Assembly: GCA_022457155.1 (NCBI GenBank) | Contig: JAJGOT010000217.1 | Span: forward strand, 1,245,001-1,309,000 | Reading direction: 5' to 3' | DNA from: Cladopsammia gracilis | Lineage: Eukaryota; Cnidaria; Anthozoa; Scleractinia; Dendrophylliidae | DNA length: 64,000 nt | Shown here: positions 11,629 to 21,635 of the stretch, in pieces | How the letters are laid out: each line of letters starts with the position of its first letter | Numbering within the stretch: position 1 is the first letter of the stretch | Made by a program: the position numbers and the translations under genes | Notes under the pieces: model-generated | The model's database searches: none | What the model was told of the DNA's origin: nothing | What the model saw: only the letters and a program-made list of their open reading frames with translations

Positions 11629-12258
11629 TTACCTGCAGTAAGTTCTCAATACATCCCACAACTTCGTTGGGGCCAGACCAGGCTTTGTTCGGTCTTCTAC
11701 GTCGTCATTGTCAGATACAACCCGATAATCGATATCTTGAATACTGATGTCACTTTTAAAGAACACTTCACACACCTTATCAATGGTGAATTCTATATCC
11801 AGATTTGGATATACTGGATATAAGGCTACCACGTCAGTAGATCCAAAAAACAAACTGTCGTTCTCCTGGTTCTCGTTAGTTCTGTTCATTTCAGCTATCA
11901 TGTGTGTGAAGTGTCCTTTGAAAGTGACATCGGTATTCAAGGTATCGATTGTGCAGAGTTGGGATTGTACCTGGCAATGACGATGCCACCTGAGGTGCTA
12001 ACAAAGTCAGTCATAGCTTGTGTATGTCCAACGAGAGAGACAAATAAAGGGAGACCGCCCACAATTACTGCAACGGAAGTGAAGAACAGAACGAGAAGCG
12101 CTTTAGGCCATGGAATCGTACAAGTCAGACAACCGGATGAACGTACGAGACGTGTGACGGCTGAGAGAAGAATCGCGTGTACACTGTTGACAACGAGATC
12201 AGGTAGCAAACCAAAGACGGCCCGGCCCGATTGGCTTGATGTTGACTGGAGCTTATAA
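11629..12258. pseudogene. Reverse-transcriptase-like fragments in head-to-head orientation
   Basis: The minus strand (11940 to 11629) encodes FFGSTDVVALYP, which resembles the motif A region of a reverse transcriptase, then LDIEFTIDKVCEVFF and SDISIQDIDY. The plus strand from about 11902 encodes a second, diverged copy of the last block (SDIGIQGIDC) and continues as AELGLYLAMTMPPEV, CPTRETNKGRPPTIT and QPDERTRRVT. The two copies form an inverted repeat of about 70 bp (11700-11770 against 11896-11960). Each half lacks the rest of the polymerase and frames shift after 12100. I read it as a rearranged dead retroelement; the family is not identified. Confidence 0.55.
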
Positions 12259-12732
12259 TTTCAACAACTATTTCTCCAATTTTAAGACCTTCTAAGCAGG
12301 AAAAATCGATGCAAAAGTATTGCACTACCTTGAAATTCATGTGGAAGGAGTTTGATACCAAACCGCTGGATAATTTTCGGAAAATGATGGAAAGCGCAGC
12401 ATTGGAGATCTGAGCAGGTTTTGGAGCATTTTATAATATTTACAGAACTAGTGAATATTTTTTTTACGTTTCGCACGATTTGTAATCGGGTTGGAATTCT
12501 TATTTAGGAAGCATTGGGAAGGCTTCTCCCAGAAATTTGGGTTCGTGGATTGTTTTGTCAAAGAGAATCAAGTTTTTAAAATTTCAAGGGAAGCTGTTTC
12601 CAGAAATTTAACACAAATATAACAGTAAAACATTTCCTTGGGTGCGATTTTGTTCAGAAAGTGGGGTTCATTTAAGCTCGATTATCACTAATTTTTTTTT
12701 TCAGTTAAATTGAATTATATTATATTATTGCT
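12259..12732. other. Intergenic, no feature seen
   Basis: AT-rich sequence between the retroelement debris and the tRNA-containing tandem duplication. No open frame worth reporting. Confidence 0.5.
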
Positions 12733-12997
12733 AAATAACAGCTGTAAGCCTCGCAAAGTTTTATAGGCATCGCTTTAGAGCCGAAAAAGTTATGAACCAA
12801 AGTTAGTCATAGACGAGTGCGCCCGAAATAACAACGGAGCAACTTTAACATAATTAAACAAGCTCAAAGAAAGCTCCTTGCCATATACACTGTAAATGAT
12901 ATACTCATAAAAACACGATATATCAGCCGAGACAAAGTCCCTTTAGCTATAGTTTTGCATTCTGATTACTTACAATTAAAAAAAAGGAAATAGACAC

Positions 12998-13079
12998 CGC
13001 TGCGAGCAGGATTCGAACCTGCGCGGGGAAACCCCATTGGATTTCAAGTCCAACGCCTTAACCACTCGGCCATCGCAGC
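12998..13079 (-). tRNA. tRNA-Ser(UGA)
   Basis: This is an 82-nt type II tRNA. The acceptor stem GCTGCGA/TCGCAGC is perfect and the discriminator is G. The anticodon loop CTTGAAA, with anticodon TGA, closes on TTGGA/TCCAA. There is a long variable arm TGGGGTTTCCCCGC, and the T arm is GCAGG-TTCGAAT-CCTGC. The A box (TGGCCGAGTGG) and B box (GGTTCGAATCC) are intact. A T-run lies just downstream on the minus strand (the A-run at 12978-12989), suitable as a Pol III terminator. There is no intron. Confidence 0.97.
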
Positions 13080-14011
13080 AACCGATAACCAAATACGTAA
13101 CAGAAAACTACGGTTTCTGCCGGCAGTAAGTCCACAATATCGCATTTTGTGTTATTATTTCCATATCCCAACAGACCTAACAGGCTCAGTTCTTCGCCAG
13201 TAGAGAATATTCAATAGCAAAACTTGGTGAAAACATTCTAGTCGCTACATCGTATACCTTGAAAATATCAGAAATTAGAAATCAGAAAAAAATTGAAATA
13301 GAAATTTCTAACAGATACTTGGATCATAACAACCGTAACTACGCCGTTAAGTATTTATTGTAATAAAAGCAAACTACAACAAAGACGCAAGATACCATTT
13401 CTAGTTAGTGCCAATTGGATAAAAAATTTTGTTTCTCACTCAATACTTTCAGTAACGTTTACACCGGAAGTTTGTTTGTGATGCGCGACATCTTTTCAAG
13501 CGCTGTTTACTCAGTGATTTTTTTGTTTTTAGGAGAAAGTCTAAAGAACTACAACTCAAAGGCAATTTGTTCAATTTCCTCACATTTGGACAGTAGCTAG
13601 GTTAACATATAATAAAAAAAATAATAATTTCTGAAAACGTTTTCGTTTAGAGTCATTTTCGCACGATTACGATTACAGTTTTTTCCGCCCTATTTCGAAA
13701 TTGTTCTGTAATTTTTCATTGAAATTGAATATAGGAAAACGCATTCAGTTTTACTTAGAGCTTGGTCTGGAAACCCGAGAACAAATCAAAGAAGCAAAAT
13801 ATAACAATCGCTTTGAGTTGTAGCTTTGCCCCAAGGTAATTCAGACGCTCGCATTTAGACTTCGTAAAAAATTCAACAATTCTTATCATTGTCAGAAAAT
13901 AAAAGGAATATTTAGACAAATAGCTCTGAATACAAGCTTTCCACTATGATCAAAAATATATACATTTTCTGTTCTCTTTATAACTTGAAAATATAAGTAC
14001 TTGTTACTTAC

Positions 14012-14080
14012 CTTGCGAAGTTTCAAGTCAAAACTCGTACGGGAAGTGCCATTAACATTTCGAATTCGGCTTGCCGCCAT
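14012..14080 (-). other. Candidate 5' exon, copy 1
   Basis: An ATG in TGAGTAATGGCGG context opens 23 codons (starting MAASRIRNV and ending DLKLRK) up to a strong donor AAG|GTAAGT. No downstream exon was recognised. The second copy at 15534-15607 has five extra bases that break this frame. It could be a real first exon, a non-coding transcript end, or chance. Confidence 0.3.
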
Positions 14081-14399
14081 TACTCAATTCAAAAATGACC
14101 GGGACCGAACCCTGAGAGTTGGATCGAGTTTTCCTAATAATAATAACAGCTGTAAGCCTCGCAAAGTTTTATAGGCATCGCTTTAGAGCCGAAAAAGTTA
14201 TGACCCAAAGTTAGTCATAGACGAGTGCACCCGAAATAACAACGGCGCAACCTTAACATAATTAAACAAACTCAAAGCAAGCTCCTAGCCATATAAATGA
14301 TATCATCATAAAAACACGATATATCAGCCGAGACAAAGTCCTTTTAGCTATAGTTTTGCATTCTGATTACTTACAATTAAGAAAAAAGGAAATAAACAT

Positions 14400-14432
14400 C
14401 GCTGCGAGCAGGATTCGAACCTGCGCGGGGAA
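14400..14432 (-). pseudogene. Truncated tRNA-Ser 3' fragment
   Basis: Thirty-three bases give the 3' acceptor strand, T arm and start of the variable arm of tRNA-Ser. The sequence then jumps into upstream flank because of the 122-bp tandem repeat. The D arm, anticodon arm and A box are missing, so it cannot be a functional gene. Confidence 0.9.
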
Positions 14433-14521
14433 AAAACACGATATATCAGCCGAGACAAAGTCCCTTTAACTATAGTTTTGCATTCTGATTACTTACAATT
14501 AAGAAAAAAGGAAATAAACAT

Positions 14522-14603
14522 CGCTGCGAGCAGGATTCGAACCTGCGCGGGGAAACCCCATTGGATTTCAAGTCCAACGCCTTAACCACTCGGCCATCGC
14601 AGC
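14522..14603 (-). tRNA. tRNA-Ser(UGA), second copy
   Basis: Identical over 82 nt to the gene at 12998-13079, with anticodon TGA, long variable arm and intact A and B boxes. The downstream minus-strand context ATTTCCTTTTTTCTT provides a Pol III terminator. It is the intact tRNA of duplication copy 2. Confidence 0.97.
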
Positions 14604-15533
14604 AACCGATAACCAAACACGTAACAGAAAACTACGGTTTCTGCCGGCAGTAAGTCCACAATATCGCATTTTGTGTTATTATTACCATATCCCAACAGAC
14701 CTAACAGGCTCAGTTCTTCGCCAGTAGAGAATATTCAATAGCAAAACTTGGTGAAAACATTCTAGTCGCTACATCGTATACCTTGAAAATATCAGAAATT
14801 AGAAATCAGAAAAAAAATTGAAATAGAAATTTCTAACAGATACTTGGATCATAACAACTGTAACCACGCCGTTAAGTATTTATTGTAATAAAAGCAAACT
14901 ACAACAAAGACGCAAGATACCATTTCTAGTTAGTGCCAATTGGATAAAAAATTTTGTTTCTCACTCAGTACTTTAACGTTTACACCGGAAGTTTGTTTGT
15001 GATGCGCGACATCTTTTCAAGCGCTGTTTTCTCAAAGTGATTTTTTTGTTTATAGGAGAAAGTCTTAAGAACTACAACTCAAAGAAAATTTGTTCAATTT
15101 CCTCAAATTTGGACAGTAGCTAGGTTAACATATAATAAAAAAAAATAATAATTTCTGAAAACGTTTTCGTTTAGAGTCATTTTCGCACGATTACTGACTA
15201 CAGTTTTTTCCGCCCTATTTCGAAATTGTTCTGTAATTTTTCATTGAAATTGAATATAGGAAAACGCATACAGTTTTACTTAGAGCTTGGTCTGGAAACC
15301 CGAGAACAAATCAATGAAGCAAAATATAGCAATCGCTTTGAGTTGTAGCTTTGCCCCAAGGTAATTCAGACGCTCGCATTTAGACTTCGTAAAAAATTCG
15401 ACAATTCTTATCATTGTCAGAAAATAAAAGGAATATTTAGATAAATAGCTCTGAATATAAGCTTTCCACTATGATCAAAAATATATACATTTTCTGTTCT
15501 CTTAATTTGAAAATATAAGTACTCGTTACTTAC

Positions 15534-15607
15534 CTTGCGAAGTTTCAAGTCAAAACTCGTACGGGAAGTGCCATTAACTGAACATTTCGAATTCGGCTTG
15601 CCGCCAT
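15534..15607 (-). other. Candidate 5' exon, copy 2
   Basis: Counterpart of 14012-14080 with the same donor (AAG|GTAAGT). Here the frame from the ATG meets a stop before the donor. A different frame is open across the segment and upstream to a possible acceptor near 15663. The coding status is therefore unresolved. Confidence 0.25.
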
Positions 15608-15667
15608 CACTCAATTCAAAAATGACCGGGACCGAACCCTGAGAGTTGGATCGAGTTTTCCTAAAGA

Positions 15668-15755
15668 TTTTGTGACGTCAATGGCTCGACACATGCCTTT
15701 TGGCTTTGTTGTCTGTGATCCGGAGGGAGCCCCGTTGAGTCATTGACGTCACAAA
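15668..15755. promoter_or_regulatory. Inverted pair of TGACGTCA (CRE-type) sites
   Basis: TTTGTGACGTCAATG and CATTGACGTCACAAA are exact inverted copies about 60 bp apart. TGACGTCA is the consensus for CREB/ATF bZIP factors. They lie between ATGGCGG starts that face away from each other (15607 on the minus strand and 15817 on the plus strand), an arrangement compatible with a bidirectional promoter. Function is inferred only. Confidence 0.4.
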
Positions 15756-17760
15756 TTAGTCACGTGTACCAGATCGCAAACCAGTAGAACGTGGGCTCGG
15801 ATTTATGAACTGAGTAATGGCGGACGGATTTTACGTGATTTTCGTGGGTTTTCGGCCAGCTATTTCTGGGCTGTGTAAGAATATATCAATCTTATTTATA
15901 GCAATTCGCATTTGTCTAAACCTATTAGATACATCTGCGTTAACATTTTCGTCGTAGTGCCACTTTTATTTAAAGTAGGAGTTAAATAAGGTATCTTAAT
16001 GGTAATCTGGGGACGCTAGAGCTTGTATGCAGTCGTTCAATTGTTAAATGCCATTTCTTGATTGTTAGTGTCCGCCTTTTTGTTTGCTTACAACTACTGA
16101 CTGGGTCGAGCCGACTGTCGCCATTTATTAACTTGACATGACATAATAAACGGGGCAGGACGTAGCTCTCACAAGGTCTTCTCTGATTTGCTGAGGAAAC
16201 AATAGAGCAAACAACACAACAATGGACCCTAGCCCTGAAAACAATAGAGCTGCGTGATACCCAGATCCAACAATGAAATTAGAGGTTGTTAAGAGCTGCA
16301 TGGTATCTGTATTAAATAAGCAAAGTCAGGGGGGATGTTGTTGTGTTGTCGTCAAAACTGAACTAAATATTGACTAAGTATCTTTGCTTGTACAAAACAC
16401 GGCGATAACAATGTCAAAGTGATCAAAGTTATTACTCGAAGGAAGTACAAACCATAATCAGTGTTTAGCGGATTTTTCAAGACACGCGAAGCAAGCGAAC
16501 GTCCCTAGCGGCCGGGAGCGATGAGAGGCGGCTGTATTCGCAGGCTTAGACACACGGGGAGAACTTGAAGATTAGAAAGTGTAGACCATTTCCATCCTGG
16601 CCATCCACAACCAAAGACAACCAATATTCCTTTTTGTGTACTCGAAGAGTAATTGTTAACAAAACTGGACTATTATTTTTAGGTTTCTAGAAATGTCAGT
16701 TTTTGGCCTTTCAAAGTGACACTTAACATAAATGGCATTTCGGCCATTTAAGTAAGTCGCTGTTGGAGTATATTTCCATAATTTAGCACTTCCGGCTTAC
16801 GAAGGAAATGGCTTATTATATAAACTGTAAATCAAAACGAGTTCAAACCTGAGAATAAAAGACTAATTTAATGGAGTTATGAGTTTCGTGTAGTACTGAC
16901 ACGCGCATTATATTTTCAACGAAACCACAAAAATTTATTGTCGCTTTAGCCAATAAAATAAGAATGCGCCGAATGTATCCTAATTTTACCAGTTTGCTAA
17001 GCGTGTGTAAGCCATCAAGCTCAAATTCGAGGGTTTGTTTATGTGCAGGAAATGTCATGCCTACACTTTAGCCTGTACTACCCAACTAGACTACATATCA
17101 ATCAGAAGCTAAAAGTGCCTTGAATATTCACCAAGTAATAGTATTGCACTGTTGTTGAAAGCTAGCCGTATTTCAGGAGTGAACAAAATTTGTTCTAACC
17201 ATATATTTATTTATCACACGCACTTCTAATTGGATATTCAAAGTTTTTGTTACACAAATACCTACTGCATAGTTGCGGTTGTCAAGTGTGGGTTTGTTTA
17301 CTTTTAAAAAACTGAATCCTCGCAAATAAAGGCGATAAAAATAGAGCTCACTACAAGTAAACGAAAGTTTCATTTCGAGGCTACATTTTGAGAGTAACCG
17401 ATAATGACTAATGGCACAAAATAAATACAAATAAATACGGTACAACAACAAATGGAAGTTAGTGTAAAATCAGTTAAGAAACAGCCAGTCGTTAATTTCT
17501 ATGCTACATGTGTATAAACGTTTTTTGGCTTTTAATCGCGGTTTTTAGTTCTACCTTATAATTTTAAAAAAATGCGTCCTTTTAGTAAAATTGAAAAAAA
17601 AAATAAAAATAAAAATAAACGTAGCCAGAACAGGATTCTTTATATTCGCATATTCATTTATATTTTCTTCACAAAGTTGTGAATATATTTATGTTGTTAA
17701 CTGAGGTAGCTACGTTGCCTTAGATTTTTATTATTTGTTTCGAGCATCTCTATAACTGAA
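15756..17760. other. Intergenic; shared repeat segment at about 16140-16260
   Basis: A plus-strand ATGGCGGACGG at 15817 opens only a short frame. The segment 16140-16260 (with ACAACAATGGACCCTAGC) is similar to 47330-47455, so it is an interspersed repeat. The rest has no recognisable gene. Confidence 0.5.
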
Positions 17761-17842
17761 GCTGCGATGGCCGAGTGGTTAAGGCGTTGGACTCGAAATC
17801 CAATGGGGTTTCCCCGCGCAGGTTCGAATCCTGCTCGCAGCG
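17761..17842 (+). tRNA. tRNA-Ser(CGA)
   Basis: This 82-nt type II tRNA differs from the UGA genes essentially by one base: the anticodon loop is CTCGAAA, giving anticodon CGA. The acceptor stem GCTGCGA/TCGCAGC, the variable arm and both internal promoter boxes are intact. It lies on the opposite strand about 3.2 kb from the UGA pair. The near-identity of the bodies suggests a shared origin with an anticodon change, or gene conversion. Confidence 0.97.
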
Positions 17843-18548
17843 TCATATTTTGAATGTTTGCACTGCCTTTTTGGTAACATCAGTCGGATTCGGGAAATTT
17901 ATTTCTGTAGATATTGGTAATTTGATTGCATAAGCTGGTATATTAAATGAAATGTATTTGTGGTTTTTGCAAAGCAATTTGCGTTTTTGTCTACCTCCAG
18001 GACTGCAGATCGAATACTAATTTAACAGGGGCACACAACAAGGAACTTTAATGCCTATAAAGGAAACTAATATGAAAGTTAAATTAATACAGTTTGATAT
18101 TTACGGCTATTTTAGCTAAAATGTCAGCGGCAGAAAATGTTAGGGAAAATAATCTACCCCTGCCCTCCCCAAACCGACCCCCCCCCCCCCCACCCACCCA
18201 CCTCCTGTGGAAAAAAATTACTAGCAACGAAAATTCTAGATGACCTTATTTCGTACCCTAAATGGCGTATTTTTATCCATCCGAAAACACATTCATTAAA
18301 GGTTCCGATGTTGGAGTTGGAGGCAACATTTTCAAAAGAAAACCCTAGTTTTTAGTTTAATTCAAGATTACGAACTTTATGATATCCTACCTATACGATT
18401 TGTTGGGTGCTCCTTAATGCGTCTTGTAATGTAATGACTCTAATGACAAAGTTCCCTGATTACCGAAGTTATATAAGCCCTGCATGTTTGACTGGGTTAG
18501 TACCTGGATGAAGGACCGTATGTCTTTTTCAATTTTTTTCTTTTTTCT
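17843..18548. other. Intergenic with poly(C) tract
   Basis: A C-rich tract occurs at about 18178-18202. No gene is seen. The open frame at 18137-18355 is made from this low-complexity tract. Confidence 0.5.
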
Positions 18549-18571
18549 GTTTATTATTATTATTATTGTTA

Positions 18572-18604
<33 letters not shown>

Positions 18605-19352
18605 GAAGTATAGATATAGAGATAGAGACTGCCGAAGGAAATATTAATTAGTTCATTTATTTTTAAATTATTATTTTTGACCTTGTGAAAAGAATTGAGT
18701 ACGTTTTTTAATCGATATGTATATAAATATATTTTAATAACGTATAGTTAATATTTTGTATTTGTTTTAATCCATTAGTTTTTTAAATTATATATTTTTG
18801 AATATCTATTTGCTTGAACTTGTCAAGCGTTATGAAATGAAAATTTAATAAGAATATTGTATTGTAAATAGTTATTTTAATTTATTATTATTATTATTAT
18901 TATTATTAATATATTGTTAATAAAGTATTATTATTATTATTATTATGTGTTCTTCTTGACACGTGTTATGTGTTCTTCTTAACACGTGTTAATTTGTTAA
19001 TTTGTGTGTTAATAATAATAATAACAATCTTTTATTAGGAAACTCCATCACAAACTGTGGTTTTCATAGAGGTCCTAAATATAAATCATTATTACAAGAT
19101 ACAATTAAAATATAGAAATTTTAAAAATTTAAACTAAAATCAAGATATTAAAATATGTACAAAATACACAAAGATTAACAATTAACATAAAAAAAATTAA
19201 TTATAGAAAGCAGAAAAAAGATGCTTCTTAAAAATTGAAAGACTTGCTGATTTTCTTATGGTTCTATCTAACTCGTTAAAATCTCTGTGTTAATTTTTAT
19301 AGTTTTGTGAATTAGAGTAGTTTTATAAAAATTAAAAAAGTAAATAAATAAA

Positions 19353-19405
<53 letters not shown>

Positions 19406-19554
19406 AAATATAAATGTAAGAATTTTGAATTTTTATTATCAATTATTTCTATTTTTATTTTTTGTAATTAAAATATTTTTTAAATTGCGAATAAAGTTGT
19501 TATTATTGTTATTATTATTATTAAATATTATTATTATAATATTATTATTATTAT
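18549..19554. repeat. AT-rich region with many (TTA/ATT)n microsatellites
   Basis: Trinucleotide runs occur at about 18549-18604, 18883-18910, 18928-18945, 19350-19400 and 19495-19552. Between them is very AT-rich sequence, including a repeated CTTGACACGTGTTA/CTTAACACGTGTTA segment near 18955-18990. This looks like a chain of retroelement tails and slippage-grown repeats. Confidence 0.8.
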
Positions 19555-20690
19555 TTTCCCAACGCTAAGAAATGCTGGATTATCTCAAAGGCAGATAAGG
19601 AGGCAAGTGTCAAAGAAGTGTTCAAGGACACGGCTGTCAATGTAACAGTACAGGGACAAAAACACTTGGGTGCGGTGATTTGCTCTCTCTCAACTACAAG
19701 CGTGTTATGCAGCTTACACCTTTGGCTTGAAACATCGTTGGACTTATTTTTTGAGAACCCTGCCAGATATTCAAGATTTATTAGAGCCGCTGGAGAATGC
19801 TATATCTAAGGTGCTTATCCCTGCGATTACAGAACATAGGTGCAGTCGGCTAGACAGGGAGATTCTAGCACTGCCAGTCCGTCTAGGGGGGCTAGGCATG
19901 ACAAACCCATGTCTTGAAGCAAATTTCGAGCAATGCTCCTCTGTTAAAGTTTCCACCCCACTGGTCCGACAGATCGTGGCTCAGTCACATCAGATGCGGG
20001 ATGATTCTCTTGTCAAGCCACTACAACAGGCAGCGAGGAGTGAGAGAGCAGAGGCGCTCCAAGACAGGGCAATGCATATCAGAGATGTAGCTCCACAGAA
20101 AGTTCAGCGAGTACTTGACCTTGCTGCGAAAAAAGGGTCATCAGTTTGGCTGACGGTACTCCCCCTTCGTGAAATGGGTTTCAACCTAAATAAGAGGGAG
20201 TTCCATGATGCAATTAAACTGCGCTATGATTGGCCAGTTGATGATATCCCGTCCACTTGTGTATGTGGCGACATTTTCACATTAGACCACGCAATGATAT
20301 GCAAGCGAGGTGGTTTCGTTGCCCAACGTCACAATGAGCTGAGAGATTTAGAAGCCGAACTTCTGCAGTATGGTATGTAGTGATGTTGAGATCGAGCCTG
20401 TTCTTCAAGACATTTTGGGAGAACAACTGGGAAGGGGTTCTAACTAAAAAACGAGCTCCAAATGCGAGATTAGATATTCACGCACGCGGGTTCTGGGAGA
20501 ACCAACGATCAGCATTCTTCGACGTGAGGGTTTTTCACCCTACGTAATGCTGACTCGTATAGGGACCTAGAGCTCCAACAGATATACCGCAATCACGAGA
20601 ATGAGAAGAAGCGTCAATATTCGAGGAGGGTTTTGGACATTGAACAAGGAACTTTCACACCCCTTATTTTCACAAAAGGGTATGGGGCCT
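19555..20690 (+). pseudogene. Non-LTR retrotransposon ORF fragment (reverse transcriptase C-terminal part)
   Basis: A first block (19555-19680) reads FPNAKKCWIISKADKE and QGQKHLGAV. After an internal deletion and frame change, a 217-codon frame (19727-20380) continues with LKHRWTYFLRTLPDIQDLLE, ILALPVRLGGLGM and a Cys/His cluster CVCGDIFTLDHAMICKRGG (CxCx8Hx4C). A third block follows the stop ([20 protein letters not shown], then [20 protein letters not shown]). The order RT thumb region, Cys/His motif and C-terminal ARGFW...FFDVRV block is that of an anthozoan retroelement polyprotein. It is 5' truncated against the TTA microsatellites and has several breaks, so it is inactive. Confidence 0.75.
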
Positions 20691-21635
20691 GGTCACACTT
20701 CAGTCAAAAACAAAAATTAGACGGCGCAAAAATTTCCAAAAATTTGAAAACGTAAACGGAAATTCCAAAAATTGGAGAACATTTTAGGGTTGCACTGTCC
20801 TTCCATGCTGTCGAAAACTTACGCGTGATAACATAAAAACAAATTAAACATCCCACAAAAAGCGTGTCCCTTCGGAAGCGGTTTCTTTTGTTTTCCTTGA
20901 ATTTCTAAAATCGGCCTGCCCCACCCATACACTACGGCGTCTTTGAAGTTTAGCCGGAATTTCCATTTTTTCAAATTTGAGAAACACCGGTCGGGACATG
21001 CTTTTTGTGGAATGTTCTTTTTTTTTATGTCATTGCGCGTATGTTTTCAACAGCATGGATGGACCGTGCGACCCTAAAATGTATAAAGCTGTATAAATAC
21101 AATTTTGGCGCCGACTCTAGAGTGGTTTTAACAAGTTAAAATTAACTCATATAATAGTGGAGTGGAGTTGAGGTTCACTTTGTAAATGAGCAAGCGCACG
21201 TATTACATGCCAGTTATAAATTTGTTTGTCACAAGGAAAAATGTGGCAAAATTATAAGTAAATTTCAGACATGCTCGTACAAATCGTCTTGAACATATCT
21301 CATTTTAAAAAATCTCTATTTGCATTATTTTGAAACCTTTCACTGGCAATAAATGAAATGTCATACAGGAAGACATCCTACAACAAATTATACATTTTAA
21401 ATATAGATAGAGGATAGAGCTTTTTGAGGCCGATTTTGAAGAACTGATAGAGTTAGTTAAGGGATCTCTTACAATTTAGCATTCCTTTATAAAGCCTGAG
21501 CTTGGTGAAAAAATGTTAAGTATATATCCATCTTAGCATTCGGTAAACACCTTTGTCATTATTTAAAATTCTGTTGAATAGAGCAAGAATCGACTTCAAC
21601 TTGACTGTCTGGTTGGATATAATATAAAGTTCAGT
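20691..21635. other. Intergenic with an imperfect palindrome at about 20770-21085
   Basis: ATTTTAGGGTTGCACTGTCC on the left pairs imperfectly with GACCGTGCGACCCTAAAATG on the right, and CCCACAAAAAGCGTGTCCC with GGGACATGCTTTTTGTGG. This is an old fold-back MITE. No gene is seen to 21635. Confidence 0.6.

Larger units (their letters stand above)
12733..14137. repeat. Tandem duplication, copy 1 (contains tRNA-Ser)
   Basis: Copy 1 runs from AATAACAGCTGTAAGCCTCG to GAGTTGGATCGAGTTTTCCT and is followed almost directly by copy 2. Identity is high over the whole unit, with scattered substitutions and short indels, one of which is a 5-bp indel in the candidate exon at 14012-14080. The duplication carried the tRNA gene with it. 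Confidence 0.9.
14142..15664. repeat. Tandem duplication, copy 2 (contains tRNA-Ser and an internal 122-bp repeat)
   Basis: Same unit as 12733-14137. It is longer because a 122-bp segment (14311-14432) is repeated at 14433-14554; the duplicated segment includes the 3' part of the tRNA. The right end is GATCGAGTTTTCCTAA at 15650-15664. Confidence 0.9.

Noticed and set aside
14400..14432. Third tRNA-Ser(UGA) gene
   Set aside because: Only the 3' part is present; D and anticodon arms and the A box are missing.
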